Shown: in pieces, positions 9,248 to 18,654 of the stretch | Layout: every line of letters starts with the position of its first letter | How positions within the stretch are numbered: the stretch's first letter is position 1 | From: JAICMB01 sp963838885 | GTDB lineage: Bacteria > Acidobacteriota > Terriglobia > Bryobacterales > Bryobacteraceae | Length of the DNA stretch: 64,000 bases | Direction of reading: 5' to 3' | Assembly (NCBI GenBank): GCA_963838885.1 | Contig: CAWITB010000060.1 | Location: 1 to 64,000 of the forward strand | Made by a program: the position numbers and the translations under genes | The notes under the pieces: model-generated | What the model was told of the DNA's origin: nothing | The model's input: the letters and a program-made list of their open reading frames with translations, nothing else | Database searches by the model: none

Positions 9248-10198
9248 TCAGAGCTGCAGCCAGGATCGCAGCACACGATCGGCGTGGTCCACGATCGCGC
9301 TGGCACGGAAGGATAAGCGCAGATCGTGCAGTTCCACGCGCTTGCCGCCTTCCGGCTCCGGAAGGGGGGTAAGCGACCATCGCGGGTACTGATCGAAGCC
9401 CAGGAAGGTCCGGAATACCGGCGTGACGCTCGCGGCGGCTATAGCGGCGGCATCCTCCGGTTTATAGAACGTCGCGCCGGCGCCAGGATCAAACTGGGCG
9501 GTAACGTTCCACGTATACTCCTTGTACAAGGTACGCGTCTCGATCCAGCCATGCCATTCGAGCGGATTCGATCCCGCCGGGAAGGCCGTTACGCGCAGCG
9601 GCGCCGAACCTTCATAAATCCGGGAGTTCAGTACTTCAATCGCGCGCTGGTGCAGCAGCAATTTGCCGAAATCGTAACCCAACATCAAGAGGAGCGCGCA
9701 AATCGCCAACGCGCGACCGGAGCCGGGCTTGGCTCCGATTTCCGCGTTCACCATGCGGAACACGTACACAATCAGCCAGGCGAATAGGAGAACGGCGAGA
9801 ATCCAGAGGTCGACCAGCGCGTTCAAGTCGAGGTGAAACCATTGCGGCGAGAATGGCAGCAGGAACCGCACGCCGTAGGTATTGGTCCAGTCCAGCAGAA
9901 GATGGCTCGCCACGCCTGCGATGCACAGCAGGTACAGGCGCGCCCAACCCTGAAAATTGCGCCTCAGCCCGCATACAATAAGCAACGGCAAAACCGCCAT
10001 CACCGGAATGAACGGAACGGCGTGCGCGAGGCCGCGATGAAACCGAATATAGGCGAGCGGCCCCCAGAATATGCTGATGCCGTCCACGTCGGGAGCGTTG
10101 GCCGACAAAATCAACGCAAGCGGCGCGTGGGCATGAAACCGCTCCAGCCCGGCCCTGCTCAACATCAAGCCGGTCAGCGAGTGGGTAACGTTGTCCAT
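9248..10198 (-). CDS. YdjM-type inner-membrane metal-dependent hydrolase (DUF457/PF04307)
   Basis: A polytopic membrane protein of about 316 residues. It starts MDNVTHSLTGLMLSRAGL, the conserved opening of the YdjM/LexA-binding family, whose His and Asp residues (THSLTG, NAPDVDG, HRGLAHA, HLLLDWTNTYG) are thought to bind a metal. Four or five hydrophobic segments fill the first 170 residues; the C-terminal 130 residues are soluble. The ATG at 10198 was chosen over longer forms because the family motif begins there and the extra sequence overlaps the lipid kinase. The stop of that kinase lies 24 bases inside this gene. The substrate is unknown; E. coli YdjM is a damage-inducible membrane protein. 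Confidence 0.85.
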   Translation of the reverse strand: MDNVTHSLTGLMLSRAGLERFHAHAPLALILSANAPDVDGISIFWGPLAYIRFHRGLAHAVPFIPVMAVLPLLIVCGLRRNFQGWARLYLLCIAGVASHLLLDWTNTYGVRFLLPFSPQWFHLDLNALVDLWILAVLLFAWLIVYVFRMVNAEIGAKPGSGRALAICALLLMLGYDFGKLLLHQRAIEVLNSRIYEGSAPLRVTAFPAGSNPLEWHGWIETRTLYKEYTWNVTAQFDPGAGATFYKPEDAAAIAAASVTPVFRTFLGFDQYPRWSLTPLPEPEGGKRVELHDLRLSFRASAIVDHADRVLRSWLQL

Positions 10199-11133
10199 GT
10201 ACGATCGCGGTTTGCGGCGCGCGCGCCGAAGCCGAGAGGCAGCAACATCGTCAGACAGTGCGGAACGATTTCGATCGTGGCCGGCAGGCGTCCGGCATAT
10301 TCCCCATCCACCTGGATGTAGATGCGCCGGTCCTCGGGACTTGCGAGCGTCAACGACTCGCATCGCGAGGTGGTCACCCCGCGCAGCCCATACGCACGCC
10401 CCAAGAGCACGGCCGTCAGATACTTGACATAGCGCAGAGGATTGACGCCCTCGAAGAGCACGATTTCAAAATCGTGGTCCAGCAAAGAAATATTGCGCGC
10501 GATCTCCAAGTCGCCACCGTAATTGCGCACGCGGCTCGCCAGCGCGAATGTCGGCCGATGCCGCTGGCCGGCGGTTTCGACCGTGAACTCCGCCAGCGGC
10601 CGAAGCCCGTGTACGAATCCCGCGATCCAATAGGCCACTTTACCGAGCGCCGATTTGAGTTTTGCGCTGATCTTGTAAACGATAAGCGCGTCCAGCCCCG
10701 CGCCCGCCATCAGCGCGAAATACCGCGGTTCTTCTCCGGCGCAGCGTAGCAAGCCGAGCGAGATCCGATGCGGAACACAGTCCCCCACGAGCTTCGCCGC
10801 GCGCTCCAGCCGCTTGCCGATGCCCAACTCCATCGCGAGAACGTTGGCCGTGCCGCCGGGAAGGATGCCGATCGGCACGTCCGAATTCACCATGCCGTTG
10901 ATCACCTCGTTCATGGTGCCGTCGCCACCGCCGACTAGGATAAGGTCGGCGCCCGCGGCGAGGCATTCGCGCGCGACGTCCCCGCCGGTCCGTGGACCTC
11001 GCGTGGGTACAGCCTCGACATGGTGTCCGGCGGCGGAAAGAATTCGCGAGGCGCGGCCGATAAATTCGTCGGCGCGTCCGCGCAGTTTGCCCGCGTATGG
11101 ATTATAGACGATGAACGCTCTACGATATGTCAG
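10174..11133 (-). CDS. DagK/YegS-type diacylglycerol (lipid) kinase
   Basis: A diacylglycerol-kinase catalytic-domain protein that phosphorylates a lipid or sphingoid base with ATP. FIVYNPYAGKLRGRADEF opens the protein, LILVGGGDGTMNEVINGMV carries the GGDGT nucleotide-binding motif, and GILPGGTANVLAMELGI and YIQVDGEYAG follow, all in family order. The frame is open to 11385 but the extra part reads unlike the family and overlaps ligA. The only plausible start next to the conserved sequence is a CTG at 11133, giving about 319 residues. No good Shine-Dalgarno is visible, so the start is uncertain. Only 21 bases separate it from the divergent ligA start. Confidence 0.85.
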   Translation of the reverse strand: MTYRRAFIVYNPYAGKLRGRADEFIGRASRILSAAGHHVEAVPTRGPRTGGDVARECLAAGADLILVGGGDGTMNEVINGMVNSDVPIGILPGGTANVLAMELGIGKRLERAAKLVGDCVPHRISLGLLRCAGEEPRYFALMAGAGLDALIVYKISAKLKSALGKVAYWIAGFVHGLRPLAEFTVETAGQRHRPTFALASRVRNYGGDLEIARNISLLDHDFEIVLFEGVNPLRYVKYLTAVLLGRAYGLRGVTTSRCESLTLASPEDRRIYIQVDGEYAGRLPATIEIVPHCLTMLLPLGFGARAANRDRTWTTLPTR

Positions 11134-11154
11134 TACTCTAGTATAGAAAACGCG

Positions 11155-13146
11155 ATGAGCAGACTGCCCGCCGCGCGCCAAGCGGAAGAGTTGCGCGAAG
11201 AGATTCGACGGCACGAGCATCTGTACTACGTGCTCGACGCGCCCGCCATCACCGACGCCGAATATGATGCCCTGATACAGCGGCTGCGCGATATCGAGAC
11301 CGCGCATCCCGAGTTGATTACCCCCGATTCTCCCACCCAGCGCGTCGGCGGCAGGCCTCGCGAAGGCTTCGTCAAAGTGGCGCATAGCTCGCCCATGCTC
11401 AGCCTCGATAACGCTCTGAACGAAGGCGAGCTGCGGGATTTTGACCGCCGCGTGCGCGATCTGCTGGGCGGCGCTGCGTACGAATACATCGCGGAGCTGA
11501 AGATGGATGGGTTATCGATGGCGGCGCGCTATCGCGATGGCGCCTTCGAGCAGGCCATCACGCGCGGCGACGGCCTCATCGGAGAAGACGTGACTGAAAA
11601 CGCGCGCACCATCCGCTCGCTTCCTCTGCGCGTGCGATCGATTCTGCCGGCCTTCGAGGCGCGTGGCGAATGCATCATGAACCGCGCCGCATTCGAACGT
11701 CTGAACGAACAGCGCGAAGCGGAGGGGTTGCCGCGCTTTGCGAATCCACGCAACGCGGCTGCCGGAGCAGTCCGGAATTTAGAACCCGGTGTCACGGCTT
11801 CGCGGCGGCTCGACTTCTTCGCATATTTCCTTCTCGTCAATGGGGATTTTTTCTACGGCAGCCATTGGGAGTCGCTCACCGCGCTGGAGAAGATGGGTTT
11901 AAAGGTCAACCCTTACAAGAGAAAATGCGCCGGCGTCGAGGAGCTTCTCGAGTTCTGCCGCGAATGGGAGTCGAAGCGCGACAAGCTGCCCTACGAAATC
12001 GACGGCGTGGTCGCGAAAATCGACTCCATTGCCCAGCAGCGAACGCTCGGGTGGACGGCGAAAGCTCCGCGATGGGCAATCGCGTTCAAGTTTGCCGCGC
12101 GGCAGGAGCAGACCGTGGTCGAAGACATCCAGGTGTACGTGGGGCGAACCGGCGCGCTGACGCCCGTTGCTCACCTGAAGCCGGTCAACGTCTCAGGCGT
12201 GACCGTTTCGCGCGCCACGCTGCACAACGAAGACGAGATCGGACGCCTCGGCGTCGAGATCGGCGATAGCGTGCTAATCGAGCGCAGCGGCGACGTGATC
12301 CCGAAAATCGTGCGCGTGATCGCGCCGGGCGAACCGCGGCGGCCGTTCCGAATGCCAACGCATTGTCCGGTTTGCGGCGGAGATGTTGTTCGCGAAGAGG
12401 GCGAAGCGGCCAGCCGCTGCATCAACACCGATTGCCCGGCCCGGTTGAAGGAATCAATTCTCCATTTCGCCTCCCGCGGCGTCATGGATATCGATGGCAT
12501 GGGCCATGCTCTGGTCGATCAACTCGTCGCCCGCGGTTTGGTCCGCGGCGTTGCCGATATTTACGATCTCACCATGGACCAGCTCATGGAGCTGGAGCGA
12601 ATGGGGGAAAAATCGGCCGCGAAGATTGTTGCCAATATCGCCGGCTCACGGTCGAAGCCCTTGCCGCGAGTCCTCAACGGGCTCGGAATTCCATTTGTAG
12701 GAGAGCGCACGGCGCAAATTCTCGGTGATACTTTCGGCAGTCTCGATACCATCATGGACGCGAACCAGGACAAGCTGCAGGAAGCCGAAGAGGTCGGGCC
12801 CAAGGTCGCGCACAGTATCCAAACTTTTTTTGCCGAGCCTCGCAATCGCGAATTGGTCGAACGGCTGCGGAAGGCGGGTCTTCAATTTGAGCAACGGATC
12901 AAGCCCAGGAAGGCCGCCGGTCCCCTCGCTCAGAAGACTTTCGTCTTGACGGGAACTCTGCCGGCGCTAAAGCGCGAAGATGCCAAGGCGAGAATCGAGG
13001 CCGCGGGCGGCAAAGTGGCCGGATCGGTGAGCAAGAAAACCGATTATGTCGTGGCCGGCGAAGACGCCGGTTCGAAGCTGGACAAAGCGCGCGAACTCGG
13101 CATTTCTGTAATCGGCGAATCCGAGCTTCTGGACATGTTGCGGTGA
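11155..13146 (+). CDS. ligA: NAD-dependent DNA ligase LigA
   Basis: The 663-residue replicative and repair ligase that seals nicks using NAD. The Ia domain (HEHLYYVLDAPAITDAEYD), the adenylation site AELKMDGLS with the nucleophilic lysine at residue 116, the OB fold, the Cys4 zinc finger (CPVCGGDV ... CINTDCPARL, about 405-430), helix-hairpin-helix repeats and a C-terminal BRCT domain (TFVLTGTLPALKREDA) are all present in order. The ATG at 11155 is preferred; an open extension to 11020 overlaps the divergent kinase and is not conserved. The stop overlaps the GTG of the next gene (GTGA). Confidence 0.97.
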   Translation: MSRLPAARQAEELREEIRRHEHLYYVLDAPAITDAEYDALIQRLRDIETAHPELITPDSPTQRVGGRPREGFVKVAHSSPMLSLDNALNEGELRDFDRRVRDLLGGAAYEYIAELKMDGLSMAARYRDGAFEQAITRGDGLIGEDVTENARTIRSLPLRVRSILPAFEARGECIMNRAAFERLNEQREAEGLPRFANPRNAAAGAVRNLEPGVTASRRLDFFAYFLLVNGDFFYGSHWESLTALEKMGLKVNPYKRKCAGVEELLEFCREWESKRDKLPYEIDGVVAKIDSIAQQRTLGWTAKAPRWAIAFKFAARQEQTVVEDIQVYVGRTGALTPVAHLKPVNVSGVTVSRATLHNEDEIGRLGVEIGDSVLIERSGDVIPKIVRVIAPGEPRRPFRMPTHCPVCGGDVVREEGEAASRCINTDCPARLKESILHFASRGVMDIDGMGHALVDQLVARGLVRGVADIYDLTMDQLMELERMGEKSAAKIVANIAGSRSKPLPRVLNGLGIPFVGERTAQILGDTFGSLDTIMDANQDKLQEAEEVGPKVAHSIQTFFAEPRNRELVERLRKAGLQFEQRIKPRKAAGPLAQKTFVLTGTLPALKREDAKARIEAAGGKVAGSVSKKTDYVVAGEDAGSKLDKARELGISVIGESELLDMLR

Positions 13147-13751
13147 AGGGTCTCGTTGCAACCCTGCTGAACTGGGGTCCAGTGGGCGTGTTCGCGATCT
13201 CTATCATCGATTCGGCGGGCATTCCGGTGGTCGGAGGCGTCGACGCCCTCGTGGTCCTCTTCGCGGCGCGGAACCCGCCGGAGGCTTACAGCATTGCCGC
13301 TATCGCCGTCCTCGGATCGATTATCGGAACTCTCATCCTGTTCGCGATCGCGAGGCGTGGCGGCGAAGCGTACTTTGAACGTCATGCGCAAAGCGCTCGG
13401 GGCGCCCGGATGAAGCGTTGGTTTCAGGAATACGGAATATTAACGGTTCTGGTTCCGGCCATGGTTCCCATTCCGCTGCCACTGAAGCTCTTTATCATCG
13501 CGGCGGGAGCGTTCCAGGTAAATCCCTTCGTCTTCACGGTTGTAATCGCGGCGGCGCGCATACCGCGCTATTTCCTCCTGGCGTGGCTCGGCCGGCGGCT
13601 TGGCAATCAAACCTTGCCTTACTTAGAGCATCATATCTGGGAGTTACTCGCTTTCTCCGCGGCGCTGTTCGCTATTCTCTACTTGCTGATAAAGCTTATA
13701 GACAGGCGCCGTAAGCTACGCGCTCTTGTTAGCAACCAGAGAGTAGATTAG
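13143..13751 (+). CDS. VTT/DedA-like small membrane protein
   Basis: A 202-residue inner-membrane protein of the VTT (SNARE-associated/DedA, TVP38-like) group. It has an N-terminal re-entrant-type segment with VPAMVPIPLPLKLFIIAAG further on, the conserved FGR-like part AIARRGGEAYFERHAQ, and IPRYFLLAWLGRRLG before two C-terminal transmembrane helices. DedA relatives act in membrane homeostasis and undecaprenyl-phosphate or phospholipid transport. It starts with GTG overlapping the ligA stop, so the two are translationally coupled. It converges with the TonB gene with a four-base overlap of coding ends. Confidence 0.85.
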   Translation: MKGLVATLLNWGPVGVFAISIIDSAGIPVVGGVDALVVLFAARNPPEAYSIAAIAVLGSIIGTLILFAIARRGGEAYFERHAQSARGARMKRWFQEYGILTVLVPAMVPIPLPLKLFIIAAGAFQVNPFVFTVVIAAARIPRYFLLAWLGRRLGNQTLPYLEHHIWELLAFSAALFAILYLLIKLIDRRRKLRALVSNQRVD

Positions 13752-14488
13752 CGGCCCAGAGTAAACGTGACCGAGATGGGAGCGACTACTTCGACCGCCT
13801 CTCCACTCAACATAGTTGGTTTGTAAACCCATTGCCTCACCGCATCGAGAGCCGCTCGCACAAGAAGCGGATGTCCGTCGACGACCTGCAGGTCGCGCAT
13901 GGTACCGTCCTTTGCGATAACGCCCACCAGGTGTACCGTGCCTTGCACGCGGGCGGTTATGGCCAGCGGCGGATAGACCGGCATGACGCGGCGCAAAAGC
14001 TTGGCTTCCTGGACCCCTTGACTGACGCGCATCGGGCCGCGCGGCTGGCGGGGAGCGGCGGCGGGCGAGGGTTCGGGCGGTTTCGTTGCCGGCAGTACGC
14101 TGCTCAGCAATCTCCCGAGCGCGCCATCGCCCACCGATGAGCCTATCGAACCCACTACTCCGATCGACGGCGAAGGTTCCAGCGTCGTCTGACTCAGATC
14201 GTGTAAGTCGGCTATTTTCTCCGGTATGTTTTTCGGAGCCCTGAAGATAGGCGGCTCGAGCGGGGAACGGCGCGCGCTCGATTGTAAGACAGCCGCTTCG
14301 GCCGGCGCAGCCGCGGGCGGAGGAACCGAGATTGTTCCCACCAACTTAGTCAATACCGGTAACGGTTCGGTATAGATAAGCGGAATGGCGATCGCCAGTA
14401 ATATCAACGCAACTTCCGTAGTTAGTGAAACCGCAAACGTCCACTTACTATTTGTTTGTTGAGCGGGAAGAACGGATTGCTCGAACAT
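13748..14488 (-). CDS. Energy transducer TonB family protein
   Basis: A 246-residue TonB-like protein: a short cytoplasmic tail, one transmembrane helix (VSLTTEVALILLAIAIPLIY, residues 21-40), a proline/alanine-rich periplasmic spacer (45-160), and a C-terminal TonB domain (VMPVYPPLAITARVQGTVHL ... RQWVYKPTMLSGEAVEV). It would pass energy from an ExbBD complex to outer-membrane receptors such as the two in this window; no exbB or exbD is present here. It lies 41 bases after the tlyC-like gene on the same strand and may be the last gene of the phoH-ybeY-tlyC run. Confidence 0.9.
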   Translation of the reverse strand: MFEQSVLPAQQTNSKWTFAVSLTTEVALILLAIAIPLIYTEPLPVLTKLVGTISVPPPAAAPAEAAVLQSSARRSPLEPPIFRAPKNIPEKIADLHDLSQTTLEPSPSIGVVGSIGSSVGDGALGRLLSSVLPATKPPEPSPAAAPRQPRGPMRVSQGVQEAKLLRRVMPVYPPLAITARVQGTVHLVGVIAKDGTMRDLQVVDGHPLLVRAALDAVRQWVYKPTMLSGEAVEVVAPISVTFTLGR

Positions 14489-14529
14489 GCCGGAGTAGAC
14501 ACCGCGACGTTCGAATTAGTTCCATCGCG

Positions 14530-15798
14530 CTATGCGCGCGTTTCCGTAGCGGCCGGCGCGGCTTTCGAAATCCGCACCTGGTCGACCTTGAGTTCGTTGG
14601 CCGCCAGCACCTCGATGCGGATGCCTTCGCGCTCCACTGTCTCGCCAACGTGCGGTACATGCCCCAGCCATTCGGTCACAAGACCGCCGATGGTTGTCGA
14701 TTCCGTCTCCTCCTGAGGCCGGAAACCCAGCAGCTCCTCGAGCCTGTCGACATCCACGCTGCCCGATACTACGTATGTCCCGTGCGGTTCCTCCAAAACG
14801 TCGCGCTCCGGCTCGTGCTCGTCGTGTATTTCGCCGAGTATCTCTTCCACCATGTCTTCCATGGTGACGAGCCCCGCCGTGTTGCCGTATTCGTCGACCA
14901 CGATCGCGATATGCGCCCCGTCGTGTTGCATCTCGCGCAGCAGCGCATCCACCGGCTTAGTCTCCGGAACCAGCCGGATGGGACGCATCAGCTCCTTCAC
15001 GGTGCGGCCCTTGCGCTCTTCCTCGTCCAGCTCGAACATGTCGCGAACGTGCACAAACCCAACGATCTGGTCGATGGTTCCGGAATAAACGGGCACGCGC
15101 GAATATTGCTGTTCTATGGCCAGCTCGCGCAGATTCTCGAGCGAGCGGTTCTCCTCGATGGCCACCATGTTCGGCCGTGGAGTCATCACCTCGCGGACGG
15201 TTTTGTCGCCGAACGCCACCACGGACTGGATCAGCTTGCGGTCGCCCTCTTCGATGATGCCTTCTTCGGTTCCGGCGGCGATCAGCGCTTCAATGTGTTC
15301 GGCCGGAGTCGCCGCTTCCGCCTCGGTCTGCCTCGGTTCCGCGAGGTCCACCAGCGATTGGAAGAACGCCAGAGCCGCCGCCAGCGGCCGCACCATTACG
15401 CTCAACGCTCGAAGCAAAGGAACCAGAGGAGCCAGCCAGTGACCCCGGGTCTTACGGTACAGCAGATGCGGTATGAGATACGTGGTCACCAGCATCGCGA
15501 GCCAGGCGATGCCCGCCGATTCGAGCAGCGCCTGCCACAGCCGCGTTCTTGCGTCCATCCGCATGCCCATAATGACCAGAGCCATCACGAGCAGCGAGGT
15601 GTGCTTGACAATCGAGAACGCGAGCGCGCCGTGCTCATCGCGGATGCCGATCCGCTCTTCGAGCGTGCTTCGGAAATACTCCAGCATCGGCAGTTCGCGC
15701 GTACGCAGCCGTAACGATTCCATGTACAGAATCTGCACCAGCGTGACGATGCACAGCGCGCAGGCCAGCGCAATCGCGAGAACAAGCAACCCGATCAT
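14530..15798 (-). CDS. TlyC/CorC-type hemolysin-family protein (CBS pair plus CorC_HlyC)
   Basis: A 422-residue membrane-anchored protein. Three or four hydrophobic segments occupy residues 1-165, then comes the conserved EEGIIEEGDRKLIQSVVAFG linker, a CBS pair (VREVMTPRPNMVAIEEN ... VDEYGNTAGLVTMEDMVEEI) at about 195-320, and the CorC_HlyC domain to the end. Relatives are linked to magnesium/cobalt efflux or membrane integrity; despite the family name, hemolytic activity is not implied. The ATG overlaps the ybeY stop by four bases (ATGA), and the phoH-ybeY-corC order is widely conserved in bacteria. Confidence 0.9.
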   Translation of the reverse strand: MIGLLVLAIALACALCIVTLVQILYMESLRLRTRELPMLEYFRSTLEERIGIRDEHGALAFSIVKHTSLLVMALVIMGMRMDARTRLWQALLESAGIAWLAMLVTTYLIPHLLYRKTRGHWLAPLVPLLRALSVMVRPLAAALAFFQSLVDLAEPRQTEAEAATPAEHIEALIAAGTEEGIIEEGDRKLIQSVVAFGDKTVREVMTPRPNMVAIEENRSLENLRELAIEQQYSRVPVYSGTIDQIVGFVHVRDMFELDEEERKGRTVKELMRPIRLVPETKPVDALLREMQHDGAHIAIVVDEYGNTAGLVTMEDMVEEILGEIHDEHEPERDVLEEPHGTYVVSGSVDVDRLEELLGFRPQEETESTTIGGLVTEWLGHVPHVGETVEREGIRIEVLAANELKVDQVRISKAAPAATETRA

Positions 15799-16241
15799 GA
15801 TCCTACTCGCGCGATCAAGCCGTTCGGTAAATTAAGACGTTTCCGCCAAAGCCTCTCCGCGCGCGCCATTTCGCCGCGGTCTTTCTCATGATCGAAGCCC
15901 GCCAGGTGCAGCGCGCCATGCAGCAGCAGGATGCGGACTTCCTCTTCGGCGGAGTGGCCGTATGCGGCGGCCTGCGCTCGCGCGCGGTCCCACGAGATCG
16001 CCAGTTCCCCCAACGATCCGTCTCGATCGGCGGAGCGGAACGACAGCACGTCGGTTGCATGGTCCTTCTTGCGAAATTGGCGGTTGAGATCCCGCAACTC
16101 GCCGTCGCTTGCGATGAGGCAGCAGAACGGCCGCCCCGCCGTAACGCGATCCTGAACGCTGTTTGCGAATTCATGCAGGCCGCGGCGCGACAGTCCGCGC
16201 GCGGGAACGTGAAACAAGACTGTGCTATGTCCGCCGGACAT
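15795..16241 (-). CDS. ybeY: Endoribonuclease YbeY (rRNA maturation factor)
   Basis: A 148-residue single-strand-specific zinc endoribonuclease involved in 16S rRNA 3' maturation and ribosome quality control. The signature HGALHLAGFDHEKDRGEM (three zinc histidines) lies at about residues 110-127, preceded by the family segment LNRQFRKKDHATDVLSFR. The start ATG at 16241 gives a normal length. It sits between phoH and the tlyC-like gene, as in many genomes, with a four-base overlap downstream and 67 bases upstream. Confidence 0.95.
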   Translation of the reverse strand: MSGGHSTVLFHVPARGLSRRGLHEFANSVQDRVTAGRPFCCLIASDGELRDLNRQFRKKDHATDVLSFRSADRDGSLGELAISWDRARAQAAAYGHSAEEEVRILLLHGALHLAGFDHEKDRGEMARAERLWRKRLNLPNGLIARVGS

Positions 16242-16308
16242 GACCGCTTACGCCAGCGGTAGTTCCGGAGCCGCGGCGTTCGGCCCGGAAACGGGAACGA
16301 TCGCGGCT

Positions 16309-17317
16309 TCATGCGGCGTCTTCCACGACGGCGTCCGCGCTCAGCGTCAGCGCAAGCTGGCGGCCCGTCCCGTTCAAATCGTTGTAGCGCTCGTACGCCT
16401 TGATGATTTTTTGGACCAGGTTGTGCCGCACCACATCCTTATCGTCGAAATAGACAAAGCTGATGCCTTCAACGCCGCGCAAAACTTCGACCGCATCGAT
16501 CAGGCCGCTGCGCTTGCCGACTAGGCAAATCGACTTGCGTCAGGTCGCCCGTAACCACCATCTTCGAGCTGAAACCCTGGCGCGTCAGCACCATCTTCAT
16601 CTGTTCCGCGGTGCTGTTCTGCGCTTCGTCTAAAATGATGAAGCTATCGTTCAGCGTGCGCCCGCGCATGAACGCGATGGGCGCCACTTCGATCGTATTG
16701 CGCTCCAGCAGCTTCTCGACTTTGTCGGCTTCCAGCATGTCGTAGAGCGCATCGTAAAGCGGCCGCAGATAAGGGTCGACCTTCTCCTGAACGTTGCCCG
16801 GCAGAAACCCGAGCCTCTCCCCGGCTTCAACCGCCGGCCGCGTCAGCACGATGCGGCTCACCTTCTTGTTAAGCAGCGCTGAAACCGCCATCGCCACCGC
16901 CAGATAGGTTTTGCCGGTACCCGCCGGGCCGACGCCGAACACCAGATCGTGCCGCTCGATCGCTTCCACATAGCGGCGCTGATTGATGGTCTTTGGCGCC
17001 AGCACTTTCTTTCCGAAATTGCGCTGCCGCCCGCTCTGCACCATGCCGCGGAGCGTCACCTCCGGGTCGGCGGTCACCACTCGTAGATAACTGTTCAGGT
17101 CGCCGTTGCTAAACGTCGTACCGCTCTTGACCAAGTCGGCATAATCCTCGAGAATACTCGCCACGCGAATCACGTTGGGCTCCTCGCCCTCAATCTCGAG
17201 CGAGTCGTTCAACAGGCGCGTTTTCACGTTTAGCCCGCTCTCGAGAAGCCGTATGTTCTCGTCGCGGGTTCCAAACAACGACTCAATGCCACGACTGATC
17301 TGAACGCTTAGTTTCAT
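16309..17317 (-). CDS. ybeZ: PhoH-like ATPase (YbeZ type), one single-base frameshift
   Basis: A PhoH family P-loop ATPase, the usual functional partner of YbeY in rRNA handling. The Walker A GVGPAGTGKTYLAVAMAVSA lies near residue 130, and SFIILDEAQNSTAEQM is the Walker B/DEAQ motif. After GDLTQVDLPS near 16519 the frame breaks; one base further on it continues as GKRSGLIDAVEVLRGVEGIS and ends with the usual C-terminal helix and a TGA at 16309. Removing one base gives about 335 residues, a normal length. As written, the product would lose its last 70 residues. An indel error is likely because the downstream part is perfectly conserved in style. Confidence 0.9.
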
Positions 17318-17506
17318 TCGAAGAGGAAGGGGCTTACCTCCTTACGCAATAACATTGGTTGCGGAGAGGACAAGGGCGGGGCAAAATTGAGTTGAGGCAG
17401 AAAGCAGCTTTTCAGACACTACCCGCGAGCGCGGAACGAAAGCCAACATCTAGTACGATTATATCACCCGGCCCCTCTGCCACAGCCATAAAAACGCGAG
17501 TTCCTT

Positions 17507-18640
17507 TTGTATCCCAAACCGCGGCCGAAACTCGACTTTATCTTTTTTGACGCCGGCGGCGGACATCGCGCGGCGGCTAATGCCCTGAAGGCCATGATCG
17601 AGCGCCAGGGGCATCCCTGGGATGTCCGGCTGGTCAATCTGCAGGAAATTCTCGATCCGCTCGACATTTTTCGCAAGTGCACAGGCGTGCGCCTTCAAGA
17701 CATTTACAACACCATGCTCAAGAAGGGATGGACGCTCGGCTCGCCGCAGCTCACGGCAGGCATGCACGGCATCATCCGCATCTATCACGGGGGCCAGGTA
17801 AAGCTGCTGAAGAAATTCTGGGAGCAGTCCCGCCCCGATATGGTCGTTTCGCTGGTTCCGAATTTCAATCGCGCGCTGCATCGCAGCCTGGAAGCGCGCG
17901 CGCCCTTAGTGACCATTCTCACCGATCTGGCCGATTATCCTCCGCACTTCTGGATCGAGCGCGGGCAGGAGCAGTTCGTAATTTGCGGCACCGAGCGGGC
18001 CGCCGCGCAAGCGCGCGAAATGGGACACGCCGCGGAGCGCGTTTTTCAAACCTCCGGCATGATTCTGCGGCCAAAATTTTACGAGCCGGTCGAGGTGGAT
18101 CGCTCCGCGGAACGGATCAAGCTCGGCCTGAGCCCGGAATTGCCGACGGGCTTGGTGTTGTTTGGCGGCGAAGGGTCGCGCGTAATGCTCGATATCGCGA
18201 AAGCCGTCAATGCCGGCGTGCAGCTTATCTTTATCTGCGGGAAAAACGAGCGCCTGGCGGCTCGTCTGCGAGCGGCTCCGGCGCGCGTGCCCACTTCGGT
18301 CCACGGCTTCACCAGCGAGATTCCTTATTTCATGAACCTCGCCGACTTTTTCATCGGCAAACCCGGCCCCGGGAGCATCAGCGAGGCGATTGCGATGAAT
18401 CTTCCGATTATTGTGGAGAACAATGCCTGGACACTGCCGCAGGAGCGTTACAACGCGCGATGGATTCATGAGAAACAAGTTGGCGTGGTGCTCAAATCCT
18501 TTCGCGACTTGAACGCGGGATTGGCGGAGTTGTTGGAGCCGGCAAACTTCGATCGTTTTCGGGCCAATGCGGCCGCTATCGAGAATCGCGCCGTATTTGA
18601 GATCGTGGAAGTGTTGGATCAGCTCTTGAAAAGGATATAG
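17507..18640 (+). CDS. MGDG-synthase/MurG-like glycosyltransferase (GT28 type)
   Basis: A 377-residue cytoplasmic or membrane-peripheral glycosyltransferase of the monogalactosyldiacylglycerol synthase/MurG superfamily. The N-terminus has the donor-lipid loop FIFFDAGGGHRAAANALKAM (compare SAGGGHRAAA), and the C-terminal half has HGFTSEIPYFMNLADFFIGK and PGPGSISEAIAMNLPIIVEN, the nucleotide-sugar site. It probably transfers a sugar from a UDP-sugar to a membrane lipid. The start is TTG at 17507 with no strong ribosome site. It diverges from phoH over 189 bases and is followed 14 bases later by a secreted esterase on the same strand. Confidence 0.83.
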   Translation: MYPKPRPKLDFIFFDAGGGHRAAANALKAMIERQGHPWDVRLVNLQEILDPLDIFRKCTGVRLQDIYNTMLKKGWTLGSPQLTAGMHGIIRIYHGGQVKLLKKFWEQSRPDMVVSLVPNFNRALHRSLEARAPLVTILTDLADYPPHFWIERGQEQFVICGTERAAAQAREMGHAAERVFQTSGMILRPKFYEPVEVDRSAERIKLGLSPELPTGLVLFGGEGSRVMLDIAKAVNAGVQLIFICGKNERLAARLRAAPARVPTSVHGFTSEIPYFMNLADFFIGKPGPGSISEAIAMNLPIIVENNAWTLPQERYNARWIHEKQVGVVLKSFRDLNAGLAELLEPANFDRFRANAAAIENRAVFEIVEVLDQLLKRI

Positions 18641-18654
18641 AAAAGGTTTCTACA

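Noticed and set aside
14425..15714. 429-codon open frame on the plus strand
   Set aside because: Antisense to the TlyC-type gene, rich in His/Gln/Arg with no recognisable domain.
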